Assembly (NCBI RefSeq): GCF_001269925.1
Contig: NZ_LHVO01000058.1
Span: forward strand, 124,001 to 188,000
Reading direction: 5' to 3'
Source: Pseudomonas sp. MIACH
Lineage (GTDB): Bacteria; Pseudomonadota; Gammaproteobacteria; Pseudomonadales; Pseudomonadaceae
Length of the DNA stretch: 64,000 bases
Numbering within the stretch: the stretch's first letter is position 1; the number at the start of each line of letters is the position of its first letter. The translations under genes were made by a program, and so were the position numbers. Below the pieces are notes generated by a model, which was given only the letters and a program-made list of their open reading frames with translations, did no database searches and was not told the origin of the DNA. Of the stretch, positions 42,935-52,123 are shown in pieces.

Positions 42935-43680
42935 GCATCCTGCTGGAAACCAAAGACCTGGAACTGGCCTATGGCGCGTTCCGTGCGGTGAACGGCGTGA
43001 ACCTCAAGGTCGAAGCCGGCACCATCCACACCATCATCGGCCCCAACGGCGCGGGCAAGACCAGCCTGTTCCACTGCCTGACCGGTGAACGCCAGGCCAC
43101 GGCCGGGGCGATTCACTTCGACGGCAAAAACCTGATGCGCAAGCCGGCCCACGCGCGCGTCGGCCTGGGCATGGCGCGCTCGTTCCAGCTCACCAGCCTG
43201 TTCCAGAACCTCAGCGTGCGCGAGAACCTGCGCCTGGCCGCCCAAGGCCGCGACGGTGCGCGCGCGCTGAACTTCTGGCGCCGCGTGGACAGCCGACGCG
43301 AACACCTGGAAATGGCCGATCAGGTGCTTGAGCGCCTGCAACTCAGCGCCCGCGCCGAGACCCTGGCCGGCGAGTTGTCCCACGGCCAGCAACGGGTGCT
43401 GGAGGTGGGGATGTCGATCTGCTCCAAGCCGAAATTGTTGATGCTCGACGAGCCCACCTCGGGCATGGGCATCGATGACATCCCGATCATGACCCAGTTG
43501 ATCAGCGACCTCGGCCGCGACCATACGGTGCTGTTGATCGAACACAACATGAGCATCGTCATGTCCATCAGCCAACGCATCACGGTGATGAGCCACGGGC
43601 AGATCCTGGTGGAAGGCACGCCGGAGTTCGTGCGTGCCGATGAACGTGTGCGCACGGCTTATCTTGGGGAGGCTGCCTGA
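42931..43680 (+). CDS. Branched-chain-type ABC ATPase (LivG-like)
   Basis: A 249-residue ATPase: Walker A GPNGAGKTSL, GLGMARSFQLTSLFQNLSVRE is the LivG hallmark, signature LSHGQQRVLEVGMSI (SHGQ, usual in LivG) and Walker B LLMLDEPTSGMG. Start at 42931 behind AGGAGGAA. The stop overlaps the LivF-like ATG (TGATG). Confidence 0.9.
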   Translation: MSILLETKDLELAYGAFRAVNGVNLKVEAGTIHTIIGPNGAGKTSLFHCLTGERQATAGAIHFDGKNLMRKPAHARVGLGMARSFQLTSLFQNLSVRENLRLAAQGRDGARALNFWRRVDSRREHLEMADQVLERLQLSARAETLAGELSHGQQRVLEVGMSICSKPKLLMLDEPTSGMGIDDIPIMTQLISDLGRDHTVLLIEHNMSIVMSISQRITVMSHGQILVEGTPEFVRADERVRTAYLGEAA

Positions 43681-44375
43681 TGCTGATCGTCGAGAATATC
43701 CATTCCTACTATGACAAGAGCCATGTGCTTGAAGGCGTGTCGCTGACCGTCAACCCTGGCGAACTGGTGACGCTGCTCGGGCGCAATGGTGCGGGCAAGA
43801 CCACCACCTTGCGCAGCATCCTCGGCATCATCTGCCCGCGCCAGGGCCAGATCCACTTCAACGGCCAGGCGCTGGTGGGGCAGAAAATCTTTGAAATCGC
43901 GCGTCAGGGCCTGGCGCTGGTGCCGGAGAATCGCGGGATCTTCCGCCTGCTCACCGTCGAGGAAAATCTGCGCATTGCCGCGCGCAAGAGTAGCCGCTGG
44001 CAGCTCGAAGACGTGTACGGCATGTTCCCGCGCCTCAAGGAACGGCGCAAAAACGCAGGCCATGCGCTCTCCGGCGGCGAGCAACAGATGCTCGCCATCG
44101 CCCGCGCCCTGCTCAACGACCCCAAGCTGCTGATCCTTGACGAACCCACCGAAGGCCTCGCTCCGGTGATCGTCGACGAACTGGTGAAGATACTGCGCAA
44201 GGTCAAGGACGACGGCCTGCCAGTGCTGCTGGTGGAACAGAACCTGATGGTCTGCGACAAGCTCGCCGACCGCCATTACGTCCTCGAACAGGGCCGTGTG
44301 GTCTACGAGGGCAGCGCCGCCGCGTTCCGCGCCGACCCGACAATCAAGAACCGCTACCTGGCCCTAAGCGCCTGA
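43680..44375 (+). CDS. Branched-chain-type ABC ATPase (LivF-like)
   Basis: A 231-residue ATPase of the LivF group: Walker A GRNGAGKTTTL, ALVPENRGIFRLLTVEENL, signature LSGGEQQMLAIARALL and Walker B LLILDEPTEGLAP, ending in YLALSA. In urea/amide systems the LivF equivalent has the same short length. Followed 13 bp later by the hydrolase gene. Confidence 0.9.
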   Translation: MLIVENIHSYYDKSHVLEGVSLTVNPGELVTLLGRNGAGKTTTLRSILGIICPRQGQIHFNGQALVGQKIFEIARQGLALVPENRGIFRLLTVEENLRIAARKSSRWQLEDVYGMFPRLKERRKNAGHALSGGEQQMLAIARALLNDPKLLILDEPTEGLAPVIVDELVKILRKVKDDGLPVLLVEQNLMVCDKLADRHYVLEQGRVVYEGSAAAFRADPTIKNRYLALSA

Positions 44376-44388
44376 TGGGAGATTGCAC

Positions 44389-45657
44389 ATGAACAGTTTT
44401 GCGCAACCGCTCCAGAGCAACGCCCCGCTGATCAACCGCGACCGCCTGTGGCAATCGCTGATGGACCTGGCCCAACTCGGCGCCACGGTCAAAGGCGGCG
44501 TGTGCCGCCTGGCCCTCACCGACCTGGACCGCCAGGCCCGTGACCTGTTTGTACAGTGGTGCGAAGCCGCCGGGTGCAGTGTCAGTGTCGACGCCATCGG
44601 CAATATTTTCGCCCGTCGCCCTGGGCGCAATCCGGCCCTGCCGCCGGTGATGACCGGCAGCCATATCGACACCCAGCCCACCGGTGGCAAGTTCGATGGC
44701 TGCTACGGGGTGATGGCCGGTCTGGAAGTGATCCGCACCCTCAATGACTTGAAGATCGAGACCGAAGCGCCGCTCGAAGTGGTGGTGTGGACCAATGAAG
44801 AAGGCTCGCGCTTCCCGCCGTGCATGATGGGCTCCGGGGTATTTGCCGGTAAGTTCGACTTGCAGGACACCCTCGACAAGCAGGACGAGCAAGGCCTGTC
44901 GGTGGGCGCCGAATTGCAGCGCATCGGCTATGCCGGTGCCCGCGCGGTGTTGGGCCACCCGGTCGGTGCATATTTCGAAGCGCATATCGAACAGGGCCCG
45001 GTGCTGGAAGACCAGGCGATCACCCTCGGGGTGGTGATGGGTTGCCTCGGCCAGAAGTGGTTCGACCTGACTCTCACAGGCGTGGAAGCCCATGCCGGCC
45101 CGACGCCCATGCACTTGCGCAAGGACGCCCTGGTCGGCGCCGCCGAGGTGGTCAGCGCGGTCAACCGTATCGCCCATCAACAACAACCTCACGCCTGCGG
45201 CACCGTTGGCTGCCTGAGCCTGCACCCGGGCTCGCGCAATGTGATTCCCGGCCAGGTGCACATGACCATAGACCTGCGCCACCTGCATGCCGATAAGCTG
45301 CAAGCCATGGTCGATGAAGTGCGCTGCGTGATCGACGCCACCGCCCTGCGCCACGGCCTGAGCGTTGAGCTGACACCCACCGCCGACTTCCCGCCGCTGG
45401 ACTTCCACCCGGCCTGCGTCAACGCCGTGCGCGATGCGGCGGCGGCCTTGGGCCTGAGCCATATGGACATCGTCAGCGGCGCCGGGCATGACGCGATTTT
45501 CGTCGCCGAACTGGGCCCGGCCGGGATGATCTTTGTGCCGTGCGAAGGCGGCATCAGCCATAACGAAATCGAAAACGCCGCACCCGATGACCTGGCGGCG
45601 GGCTGCGCAGTGTTGCTGCGCGCCATGGTCAATGCGGCGCAGGGGGAGCAGGCATGA
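44389..45657 (+). CDS. Zn-dependent N-carbamoylase/ureidopropionase-family hydrolase
   Basis: A 422-residue M20-fold amidohydrolase of the hydantoinase/carbamoylase family, which includes N-carbamoyl-L-amino acid hydrolase, beta-ureidopropionase and allantoate amidohydrolase. Metal ligands are seen in GSHIDTQPTGGKFDG, WTNEEGSRFPP, HIEQGPVLED and SGAGHDAIFVAEL...HNEIEN. Start at the ATG 44389; a TTG six bases before is not needed. It should release ammonia and CO2 from an N-carbamoyl or ureido compound imported by the transporter. The exact substrate cannot be read. Confidence 0.85.
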   Translation: MNSFAQPLQSNAPLINRDRLWQSLMDLAQLGATVKGGVCRLALTDLDRQARDLFVQWCEAAGCSVSVDAIGNIFARRPGRNPALPPVMTGSHIDTQPTGGKFDGCYGVMAGLEVIRTLNDLKIETEAPLEVVVWTNEEGSRFPPCMMGSGVFAGKFDLQDTLDKQDEQGLSVGAELQRIGYAGARAVLGHPVGAYFEAHIEQGPVLEDQAITLGVVMGCLGQKWFDLTLTGVEAHAGPTPMHLRKDALVGAAEVVSAVNRIAHQQQPHACGTVGCLSLHPGSRNVIPGQVHMTIDLRHLHADKLQAMVDEVRCVIDATALRHGLSVELTPTADFPPLDFHPACVNAVRDAAAALGLSHMDIVSGAGHDAIFVAELGPAGMIFVPCEGGISHNEIENAAPDDLAAGCAVLLRAMVNAAQGEQA

Positions 45658-47048
45658 GTGAGATAGGTGAGCTGACGGCCGTACAACTGCTGGCGCATTT
45701 TCGCGACAAGACCCTGTCGCCGGTGGAAGTCACCGAAGACGCGCTGCTGCGCATCGAACGCTACAACCCGGTGGTGAACGCCTACTGTCATGTCGACCCC
45801 GAGGGCGCGCTGCACGCGGCGCGGGCGTCGCAAGCACGCTGGTTCAAAGGCGCGCCCTGCGGTGCGCTGGACGGCGTACCGGCGTCGATCAAGGACCTCA
45901 CGCTGACGATTGGCATGCCCACCCGCAAAGGCTCGCGCACCACCTCGGCCGAGGGCCCGTGGGACGTCGACGCGCCCTTCCCGGCCTTTATGCGCCAGGC
46001 CGGCGCGGTGCTGCTGGGCAAGACCACCACCCCGGAATTCGGCTGGAAAGGCGTCACCGACAACCCGCTGTACGGCATCACGCGCAACCCGTGGGACACG
46101 CGCACCACCGCAGGCGGCTCGTCTGGCGGCGCGGGCGCGGCAGCTGCATTGAACCTGGGCGTGCTGCACCAGGGCAGCGATGCCGGCGGCTCGATCCGCA
46201 TCCCCTGTGCGTTCACCGGCACCTTCGGGATCAAGCCGACGTTCGGCTATGTACCGCAATGGCCGGCCAGTTCGATGACCATCCTCTCGCACCTGGGGCC
46301 GATGACCCGCACCGTGGAAGACAGCGTGTTGATGCTGCAGGCCGTCGCACAACCGGATGCGCGGGACGGCCTGCTCGGTGCGCCGAGGACCACGCCATGG
46401 CTCACGCCGGCCGCGGATTTAAAAGGCCTGCGCGTGGCCTACAGCCCCACGCTTGGCTACGTGGATGTCGACCCGCAGGTGGCCAGGGTGGTTGTCCAGG
46501 CGGTCGAGGGCCTGGTGCAGTTGGGCGCCCATGTCGAGCAGATCGACCCCGGTTTCAGCGATCCGCTGGAGGTGTTCAGCACCTTGTGGGAGGCGGGCGC
46601 GGCGCGCCTGACCGGGGCCATGAGCGAGGCGCAAAAATACCTGCTGGACCCTGGCCTGCTGCGCATTGCCCAGCGCGGCGAACAGTTGAGCCTGGATGAC
46701 TTCACTGCGGCCCTGGAAGCGCGAGCGGCACTGGTGGCCCGCATGGCGGCGTTCCATGAGCACTACGACGTGCTGGTCTCGCCGATGATGCCGATCACCG
46801 CGTTCGAAGCGGGGCACAACGTACCACCCGGTTCCGGGATGCAGGAATGGACGCAGTGGACGCCGTTCACCTACCCCTTCAACCTCACCCAGCAACCGGC
46901 GGCGTCGGTGCCCTGCGGGTTGGCGGCGAATGGCTTGCCGGTGGGGTTGCATGTGGTGGGCGCGCGGTTTGCCGATGAGCAGGTGTTGAAGGTATGCCAG
47001 GTGTATGCGCGAGCATTTCCAACCCGACACTTGCAGGCCCCGGTCTGA
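45654..47048 (+). CDS. Amidase-signature family amidase
   Basis: A 464-residue amidase with the Ser-cisSer-Lys triad: Lys in ASIKDLTLTIGMPT, the cis-Ser in AGGSSGGAGAAAALNLG and the nucleophile in QGSDAGGSIRIPC. The start overlaps the carbamoylase stop by four bases, so the two are co-translated. Together they suggest breakdown of an amide or ureide; the order of action is unknown. Confidence 0.88.
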   Translation: MSEIGELTAVQLLAHFRDKTLSPVEVTEDALLRIERYNPVVNAYCHVDPEGALHAARASQARWFKGAPCGALDGVPASIKDLTLTIGMPTRKGSRTTSAEGPWDVDAPFPAFMRQAGAVLLGKTTTPEFGWKGVTDNPLYGITRNPWDTRTTAGGSSGGAGAAAALNLGVLHQGSDAGGSIRIPCAFTGTFGIKPTFGYVPQWPASSMTILSHLGPMTRTVEDSVLMLQAVAQPDARDGLLGAPRTTPWLTPAADLKGLRVAYSPTLGYVDVDPQVARVVVQAVEGLVQLGAHVEQIDPGFSDPLEVFSTLWEAGAARLTGAMSEAQKYLLDPGLLRIAQRGEQLSLDDFTAALEARAALVARMAAFHEHYDVLVSPMMPITAFEAGHNVPPGSGMQEWTQWTPFTYPFNLTQQPAASVPCGLAANGLPVGLHVVGARFADEQVLKVCQVYARAFPTRHLQAPV

Positions 47049-47133
47049 CAAATAGCCACTGTGCCTGCGGAATGCGTTGACGCCTGACTCAGTGCTATTC
47101 TCGCGCCCTCAACGTTTTCAGGAGTTTTACGCA

Positions 47134-47646
47134 ATGCCAAGAACACTCACATGGATAGGTCTTTTCTTGGCGCTTGCCTGCTTGCAAGGCTGCGCGCACA
47201 CCGACCCACTGCTGGGTCAGCCTTACTTCACACAGCCAGCCCAAACAGCCAGCGACAAGGCAACCGTTTACTTCGTGCGCGAGTATCGCCTCATGAGCCC
47301 GCACTTCATCACCGAAGTCCACGTCGATGGCAAGAGTCTTGGGGGGCTGCCTACCGGCGGCTACTTCAAGGTGGACTTGCCAGCCGGCGTGCACCGCGTC
47401 AGCTCCAACAAAACCTCAATCCTCACGGACGAAGCCACGCGCCAGTTTGACTTGTCCGTCAAGGCTGGCCAGAGCTACTTCGTGGTGGATCAGGATTTGT
47501 GGGCAGAACCCAAGGACGGTTTGACCCTGGGCGACATGAACAACAATATCTATCGAGGCTCCGTGCACTATTTTCGGTGGGCGCTACTGCCTGCCGACAC
47601 TGCCGTGAAGTTCATGCCCAAGTACCGCTTGGCAAAATCCAAGTAA
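47134..47646 (+). CDS. DUF2846-type lipoprotein
   Basis: A 170-residue lipoprotein: start at 47134 (MPRTLTWIGLFLALACLQGC) gives a signal peptide with lipobox LQGC and acylated Cys20; CAGGAG precedes it. The body is a beta-rich domain (ATVYFVREYRLMSPHFITEV, GGLPTGGYFKVDLPAGVHRV, AGQSYFVVDQDL) of the DUF2846 kind. Residue +2 after the Cys is Ala, so transport to the outer membrane is expected. No function known. Confidence 0.75.
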   Translation: MPRTLTWIGLFLALACLQGCAHTDPLLGQPYFTQPAQTASDKATVYFVREYRLMSPHFITEVHVDGKSLGGLPTGGYFKVDLPAGVHRVSSNKTSILTDEATRQFDLSVKAGQSYFVVDQDLWAEPKDGLTLGDMNNNIYRGSVHYFRWALLPADTAVKFMPKYRLAKSK

Positions 47647-47756
47647 ATCTCCCCCCGTTGTTCCTCTTGCGGGCGCCTAAAGCGCTGACACCACATTTTC
47701 TGACCGCATGCCAATCCCCTGCCTCTACAATGTCCCCATTCATCCCTGGGGGCTTC

Positions 47757-48620
47757 ATGGATATCGAACTGGCACGTACCTTCCTGGAAATCTCGCGCTG
47801 CGGCAGCCTGGCCGCCGCCGCCGAGAAATTGCACGTCACCCAGACCGCCATCACTGCCCGCGTTAAAAACCTGGAAAGCCAACTGGGCAGTACGCTGTTC
47901 GTGCGTAACCGCGCCGGTGCGCGCCTGACCGCCGACGGCGAGGCGTTTGTGGTGTACGCCAACCAGTTGCTGCAAACCTGGGAAGCCGCGCGGCGTGACC
48001 TGCCGTTGCCCGATGGCTATCGCAATGTGCTGCATATCGGTGGTGAAGTCAGCCTGTGCAACCCGCTGATGCTCGGCTGGGCCCGGGCCCTGCGCGAACA
48101 GATTCCCGGGCATGCCCTGCGTACCGAAGTGCGTGAAGGCGAGTACCTGCTGCGGCAATTGGAGCTCGGCGTACTCGATGCGGCGCTGGTGTTCCAGCCG
48201 CAGTACTGGCCGGGGTTGCAGGTGGAGCAGGTGCTGGAAGAAAAACTCATCCTGGTGCAGTTGGTGAGCAAGCCGGACCCGTACGTCTACATCGATTGGG
48301 GCCCGGGTTTCCGCCAGCAGCACGACGCTGCCCTGCCCGACCGGGCCCGTGCTGCGGTGAGTTTCAATCTGGGGCCGCTGGCGTTGCAGTACATTCTGGA
48401 GAACGGCGGCGCCGGGTATTTCCGCACGCGGGTGGTACAGAGCTACCTGGACAGCGGCGTAATGCAGCGCGTGCCCAAGGCCCCGGAGTTCAGCTTCCCG
48501 ACGTTCCTGGTGTACTCGCGGGCGCGGGATTCGGCGGTGCTGCAACAGGCCCTGGCGTTGCTGCGCGAGGTGGTCAAGGCCGAAAGTGACTGGTCGCAAC
48601 GCTGGGATCCGTTGATGTGA
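47757..48620 (+). CDS. LysR-family transcriptional regulator
   Basis: A 287-residue LysR protein with the N-terminal HTH MDIELARTFLEISRCGSLAA and TQTAITARVKNLESQLGSTL, and a substrate-binding C-terminal domain from about 90. The start at 47757 is preceded by GGGGG; the frame before it is not coding. No divergent partner is present. The membrane hydroxylase/SMP-30 pair 77 bp downstream on the same strand is a possible target. Confidence 0.85.
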   Translation: MDIELARTFLEISRCGSLAAAAEKLHVTQTAITARVKNLESQLGSTLFVRNRAGARLTADGEAFVVYANQLLQTWEAARRDLPLPDGYRNVLHIGGEVSLCNPLMLGWARALREQIPGHALRTEVREGEYLLRQLELGVLDAALVFQPQYWPGLQVEQVLEEKLILVQLVSKPDPYVYIDWGPGFRQQHDAALPDRARAAVSFNLGPLALQYILENGGAGYFRTRVVQSYLDSGVMQRVPKAPEFSFPTFLVYSRARDSAVLQQALALLREVVKAESDWSQRWDPLM

Positions 48621-48696
48621 AACGCGCGGTTGACTAGCACAATCGCGAAGGCCGGCTAAGCTCAGTCACCACCCAAAAAGACTATGAGCCCCGACC

Positions 48697-49374
48697 ATGC
48701 CCCACGCTACCGAGGCTTTTCGCGAGCGCTATCGCGCCACCGTCTCCCCGCGCTACAACCCCTGGCTCCATGCAGGTTTTGTGCTGGGTTACGGCATCGT
48801 CTGCATCACCCTGGCGTGGTCCTGTACCGCGCAGATCACTGTGCTGCAATGGCTGACCGTGCCGTTGACCCTGGTGTTCTTCAACCTCTGTATCTACCTC
48901 GTGCACCGCCACCTCGGCCACCACAAACACGCCTTGGCGCGCTTGTTCTATGCGCGCCACACCGGCGATCACCACAGCTTCTTCACCCCCGGCCACATGA
49001 CCTACGACAGCCCACGGGACTGGCGCGTGATTCTCTTCCCGGCGTGGCTGATCGTGCTGCACAGCCTGGTCATCACCCTGCCCGCCTGGTGGTTGCTCCA
49101 GCAGATAAGCCCCAATGTCGCCGGTCTGTTCGCCGGGTGCATGATCCTCGGCTACCTGCTCTACGAGGTGTTCCACGCCTGCGAGCATTTGCCGGCCAAC
49201 CACGCGGTGGCGCGCCTGCCGTGGATTCGCCAGATGCACCAACTGCATGCCCTGCATCACCGCCGCGAACTGATGCAGGAGCGCAATTTCAATATCGTCC
49301 TCCCGCTGATGGATTACCTGTTCGGCACCTTGCACTGGGAACCGAACCCCAACGACAACCAGGAATCGTCATGA
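48697..49374 (+). CDS. Fatty acid hydroxylase/sterol desaturase superfamily membrane protein
   Basis: A 225-residue membrane protein with about four TM helices and the His clusters of the di-iron superfamily: HRHLGHH (about 68-74), HTGDHH (about 88-93), HACEHLPANH and HALHHRR near the C-terminus. These bind two irons that hydroxylate or desaturate lipids. Its stop overlaps the SMP-30 gene start (ATGA). The substrate is unknown; bacterial members act on fatty acids, carotenoids or hopanoids. Confidence 0.82.
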   Translation: MPHATEAFRERYRATVSPRYNPWLHAGFVLGYGIVCITLAWSCTAQITVLQWLTVPLTLVFFNLCIYLVHRHLGHHKHALARLFYARHTGDHHSFFTPGHMTYDSPRDWRVILFPAWLIVLHSLVITLPAWWLLQQISPNVAGLFAGCMILGYLLYEVFHACEHLPANHAVARLPWIRQMHQLHALHHRRELMQERNFNIVLPLMDYLFGTLHWEPNPNDNQESS

Positions 49375-50468
49375 GTACCCGTCGAAAAAAAATCCGTCAT
49401 CTGCTGTTTGTGCTGCTGCTGGCGGTGATCGCTTTTCTGCTGCTGATGCCGACCAAGGTGCAACCGGTGAACTGGGCCCCGCCCACGGCACCTTCGATGA
49501 AGGAAGGGCCTTTTGCCGAAAACCAGCGGCTCAAGGGTGTGCAGAAAATCGGTGCCCAGGACATCGCCGGGCCAGAGGCCTTGCTGTTGGATGCCCAGGG
49601 TCTTCTGATCAGCGGGCTGCATGACGGGCGCATCATCCGCACTTCGCCCGACAGCCCTACCCTGGAAGTGCTGGCCAACACCGGAGGGCGACCACTGGGC
49701 ATGGCGCTGCACCCGGACGGGCGCTTGATCATTGCCGACGGGGTCAAGGGCTTGCTCGCGTTGGATCCCCAGCGCCAACTCACCGTCCTGAGCACCGCCG
49801 CCAACGGCGTGGCCTTTGGCTTTACCAATGACGTGACAGTGGATGCCAGCGGACGCTATGCGTACTTCAGCGATGCCTCCAGCCGTTGGCGCTATGGCCA
49901 GGATGGCGAGGCGGTGATCGAGCACGGCGGCGATGGTCGCCTGCTGCGTTATGACTTGCGCAACGGCAGCACCGAGGTGCTGCTGGACCAACTGCAATTC
50001 GCCAACGGCGTGGCACTCGGCCCGGATGAAAACTACGTGCTGGTCAATGAGACCGGCGCCTATCGCATCAGCCGTTACTGGCTCAAGGGCGAGCGAGCGG
50101 GCAAACACGACCTGTTTATCGACAACCTGCCCGGCCTGCCGGACAACCTCAGTTTCAACGGCCAGGACCGCTTCTGGGTGGCGCTGTACTCACCACGCAA
50201 CCCGCTGCTGGACAGCTTTGCCGGCTACCCATTACTGCGCAAGGTGATGGTGCGCGCACTGATGGTGGTGCCCAAGCCCATCGAGCGCAAAGCCTTTGTG
50301 CTGGGGCTGGATACCGAGGGCAAGGTCATCGCTAATTTGCAGGATGGCAGCGCGGGCAATTACTCGCCCATCACCACGGCCCGGGAGTATGGCGACTGGC
50401 TGTACCTGGGATCGCTGAAGAATACGAGCATGGCGCGCTTGCCGTTGAAGCTGGCGTTGGCGCAATAA
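49371..50468 (+). CDS. Membrane-anchored SMP-30/strictosidine synthase-like beta-propeller
   Basis: A 365-residue protein with an N-terminal anchor (residues about 10-26, LLFVLLLAVIAFLLLMP) and a six-bladed propeller of the SMP-30/gluconolactonase/strictosidine synthase type: GPEALLLDAQGLLISGLHDG, GRPLGMALHPDGRLIIADGV, FTNDVTVDASGRYAYFSDAS and FANGVALGPDENYVLVNETG. Overlapping the hydroxylase gene by four bases, it may hydrolyse a lactone or ester made there. That link is inference. Confidence 0.8.
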   Translation: MSTRRKKIRHLLFVLLLAVIAFLLLMPTKVQPVNWAPPTAPSMKEGPFAENQRLKGVQKIGAQDIAGPEALLLDAQGLLISGLHDGRIIRTSPDSPTLEVLANTGGRPLGMALHPDGRLIIADGVKGLLALDPQRQLTVLSTAANGVAFGFTNDVTVDASGRYAYFSDASSRWRYGQDGEAVIEHGGDGRLLRYDLRNGSTEVLLDQLQFANGVALGPDENYVLVNETGAYRISRYWLKGERAGKHDLFIDNLPGLPDNLSFNGQDRFWVALYSPRNPLLDSFAGYPLLRKVMVRALMVVPKPIERKAFVLGLDTEGKVIANLQDGSAGNYSPITTAREYGDWLYLGSLKNTSMARLPLKLALAQ

Positions 50469-50470
50469 CG

Positions 50471-50505
50471 CAAAAAGGGCATACAGGCGCCTGGCCTGTA
50501 TGCCC
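50471..50505 (-). terminator. Intrinsic terminator of the PPC-protein gene
   Basis: GGGCATACAGGC-GCCTG-GCCTGTATGCCC, 12-bp perfect stem, followed on the minus strand by TTTTTG. It lies 24 bp after the stop of the minus-strand gene and 8 bp from the stop of the plus-strand SMP-30 gene, so it may slow both converging transcripts. Confidence 0.85.
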
Positions 50506-50528
50506 TGGGTACTACGGATCACTCATGT

Positions 50529-52040
50529 TCAGCTCTTGGTGCTGCTCAGCAAGGTCTGCTTGCACAGGTGACCGAAGCTGACGAACTCGGTGTTGTCACC
50601 ACCGACGCCGATGCCCGGGTACTCCAGTACTTCCATGCGCCACACGCCGTAATTGAAGTCGGTACGCCAGGTGTTGTTGTAGCCCTGGGAGTAATCGACA
50701 AAGGTGGTCTGGAAATCACCGGAGCAGGTGCCTACGTTGATCGTGCCCGCCGCTTGGCCCGCACTGTCGGTCGCGGCCGAATACGCCTTGTAGACGATCT
50801 TGCCGGTGGCCGGGTCGATGTGCTGGTCGAGATAGACAATCGGGTGCAACCCCACCAGCGGTGCACCGGTGCTGTCCGACAGCCCCATGGTCCAGCTCAG
50901 GTTCCGATAGGCCTGGGTGGTCATGTAGCCGTAGCCCACGTTGGAAGCCGAGTACGGGATGCGCAACACGTTCGCCTCGCCCTTCACATCCGGGCTGTTG
51001 ACCCGAGGGTTGGAACCAAACGACAGGTTGTACTTGCCCGTGGCGCTCCACGGCTCATTCGGGTGCTGGTTGGGCCGCACACGCACCTTGACCACGCCGC
51101 CGATACCCGGACTCGGGACCGAGGTCGACACGACGTTGGCGCCCACGGTGACCCACTGGGTACCGTCGAAACGCTCGAGGATCCACTTGTTGCGCGTGCT
51201 GCCACTGGACGTATCCGCCGTCAGCGCAATCCCGACACTCTGGCCACGGACTGCGGTGAAATCGAAATAATCGACGTCATCCAGGCTGTCGGCATTGCCG
51301 TTGATGTAGTTCAGCGTGTCCGGCAGTTGGAAGGCCGTGTCTGGGGTGTCATTGGGTTCAAAGGCATCGAGGTTGGTATCGACCGCAACACCGAACTGGA
51401 AGCTCGAACCCTGCACCGCCGCGTTGGCTTCCATGAACCAGTAGTAATCACCGGCAGGCACCACGCCGCCAAGGCTTTCATCGCCAGTGCCGGGGTTATT
51501 GGAGGTGCCCAGGGGCAACGGATTGCCCTGGCCGTCGTCCTGGAACAGCGACAACGACATGTCGGTGCCTGCCGTCTGGTTGACCAGCAAAACGTTGATC
51601 CGCGCCTTCTGCGGCAGGTTGAAGTGGTAGCACAGCAGGTCGCCGGTTTGCACCCCATTGATCGTATAGAGCGAGTTGACGTCAAGCGTCTGCTCACAGC
51701 CCTGGACCAGCGTCGCCTGCACGGCGGTCGCTTGCTGGGCGGTCGCTTTTTGTACCTGGGTTACCCTGGCCGGTGCGCTGTTGTCTTCCACCACCGAGTC
51801 GGCAATGGCCTTGACACCAACCACCGGCGCCTTCAGTTGGGCCCCCGACAGCAGTTGCTGCTTGAGGGCCGCCGTTGCCTTGTTGGCCTTGATCTTGGCA
51901 CCGTTTTTCAACGCTTGCTTGACGGCGGGAGACGCCGCTTGCGCAGCCAGGTGAGGGTATTGCTCAGCGAGGGCAAAGGCCGAGACAAAGCAGGAGGCCG
52001 CCATGGCCGCGCCCAGCATAAAAGCTTTTTTCGATTTCAT
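50529..52040 (-). CDS. Secreted protein with PPC-like (pre-peptidase C-terminal) domains
   Basis: A 503-residue exported protein of unknown function. Signal peptide MKSKKAFMLGAAMAASCFVS to about AFALAEQ; an Ala/Lys/Gln-rich helical region (about 30-105); then two PPC-type beta domains (about 107-225, with GDLLCYHFNLPQKARINVLL and GGVVPAGDYYWFMEA; and about 226-345, opening DAFEPNDTPDTAFQLP). A C-terminal region of about 150 residues follows (YLDQHIDPATGKIVY, CSGDFQTTFVDYS). No protease catalytic motif was seen although PPC domains usually accompany proteases. Four cysteines in the mature part could form two disulfides. Confidence 0.7.
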   Translation of the reverse strand: MKSKKAFMLGAAMAASCFVSAFALAEQYPHLAAQAASPAVKQALKNGAKIKANKATAALKQQLLSGAQLKAPVVGVKAIADSVVEDNSAPARVTQVQKATAQQATAVQATLVQGCEQTLDVNSLYTINGVQTGDLLCYHFNLPQKARINVLLVNQTAGTDMSLSLFQDDGQGNPLPLGTSNNPGTGDESLGGVVPAGDYYWFMEANAAVQGSSFQFGVAVDTNLDAFEPNDTPDTAFQLPDTLNYINGNADSLDDVDYFDFTAVRGQSVGIALTADTSSGSTRNKWILERFDGTQWVTVGANVVSTSVPSPGIGGVVKVRVRPNQHPNEPWSATGKYNLSFGSNPRVNSPDVKGEANVLRIPYSASNVGYGYMTTQAYRNLSWTMGLSDSTGAPLVGLHPIVYLDQHIDPATGKIVYKAYSAATDSAGQAAGTINVGTCSGDFQTTFVDYSQGYNNTWRTDFNYGVWRMEVLEYPGIGVGGDNTEFVSFGHLCKQTLLSSTKS

Positions 52041-52045
52041 TTTTT

Positions 52046-52123
52046 ATCCATCCATAGTTAAAAACTGAAGGTCAGGTGACATCCGGTCACCTGGGATGGA
52101 ATGTAGGATAAGACTGGATGGAT
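52046..52123 (-). promoter_or_regulatory. Structured leader that may pair with the ribosome site of the PPC gene
   Basis: On the minus strand the leader contains ATCCATCC segments (about 52115-52123, and a shorter one near 52095-52101), a strong hairpin CAGGTGAC-CGGAT-GTCACCTG (52073-52093) and then TGGATGGAT (52046-52054) five bases before the ATG. TGGATGGAT is the only Shine-Dalgarno-like stretch and is fully complementary to ATCCATCCA. Confidence 0.4.

Noticed and set aside
47499..47756. Extended N-terminus for the LysR regulator
   Set aside because: Overlaps the lipoprotein gene in another frame; the LysR HTH begins at residue 1 of the 47757 start.
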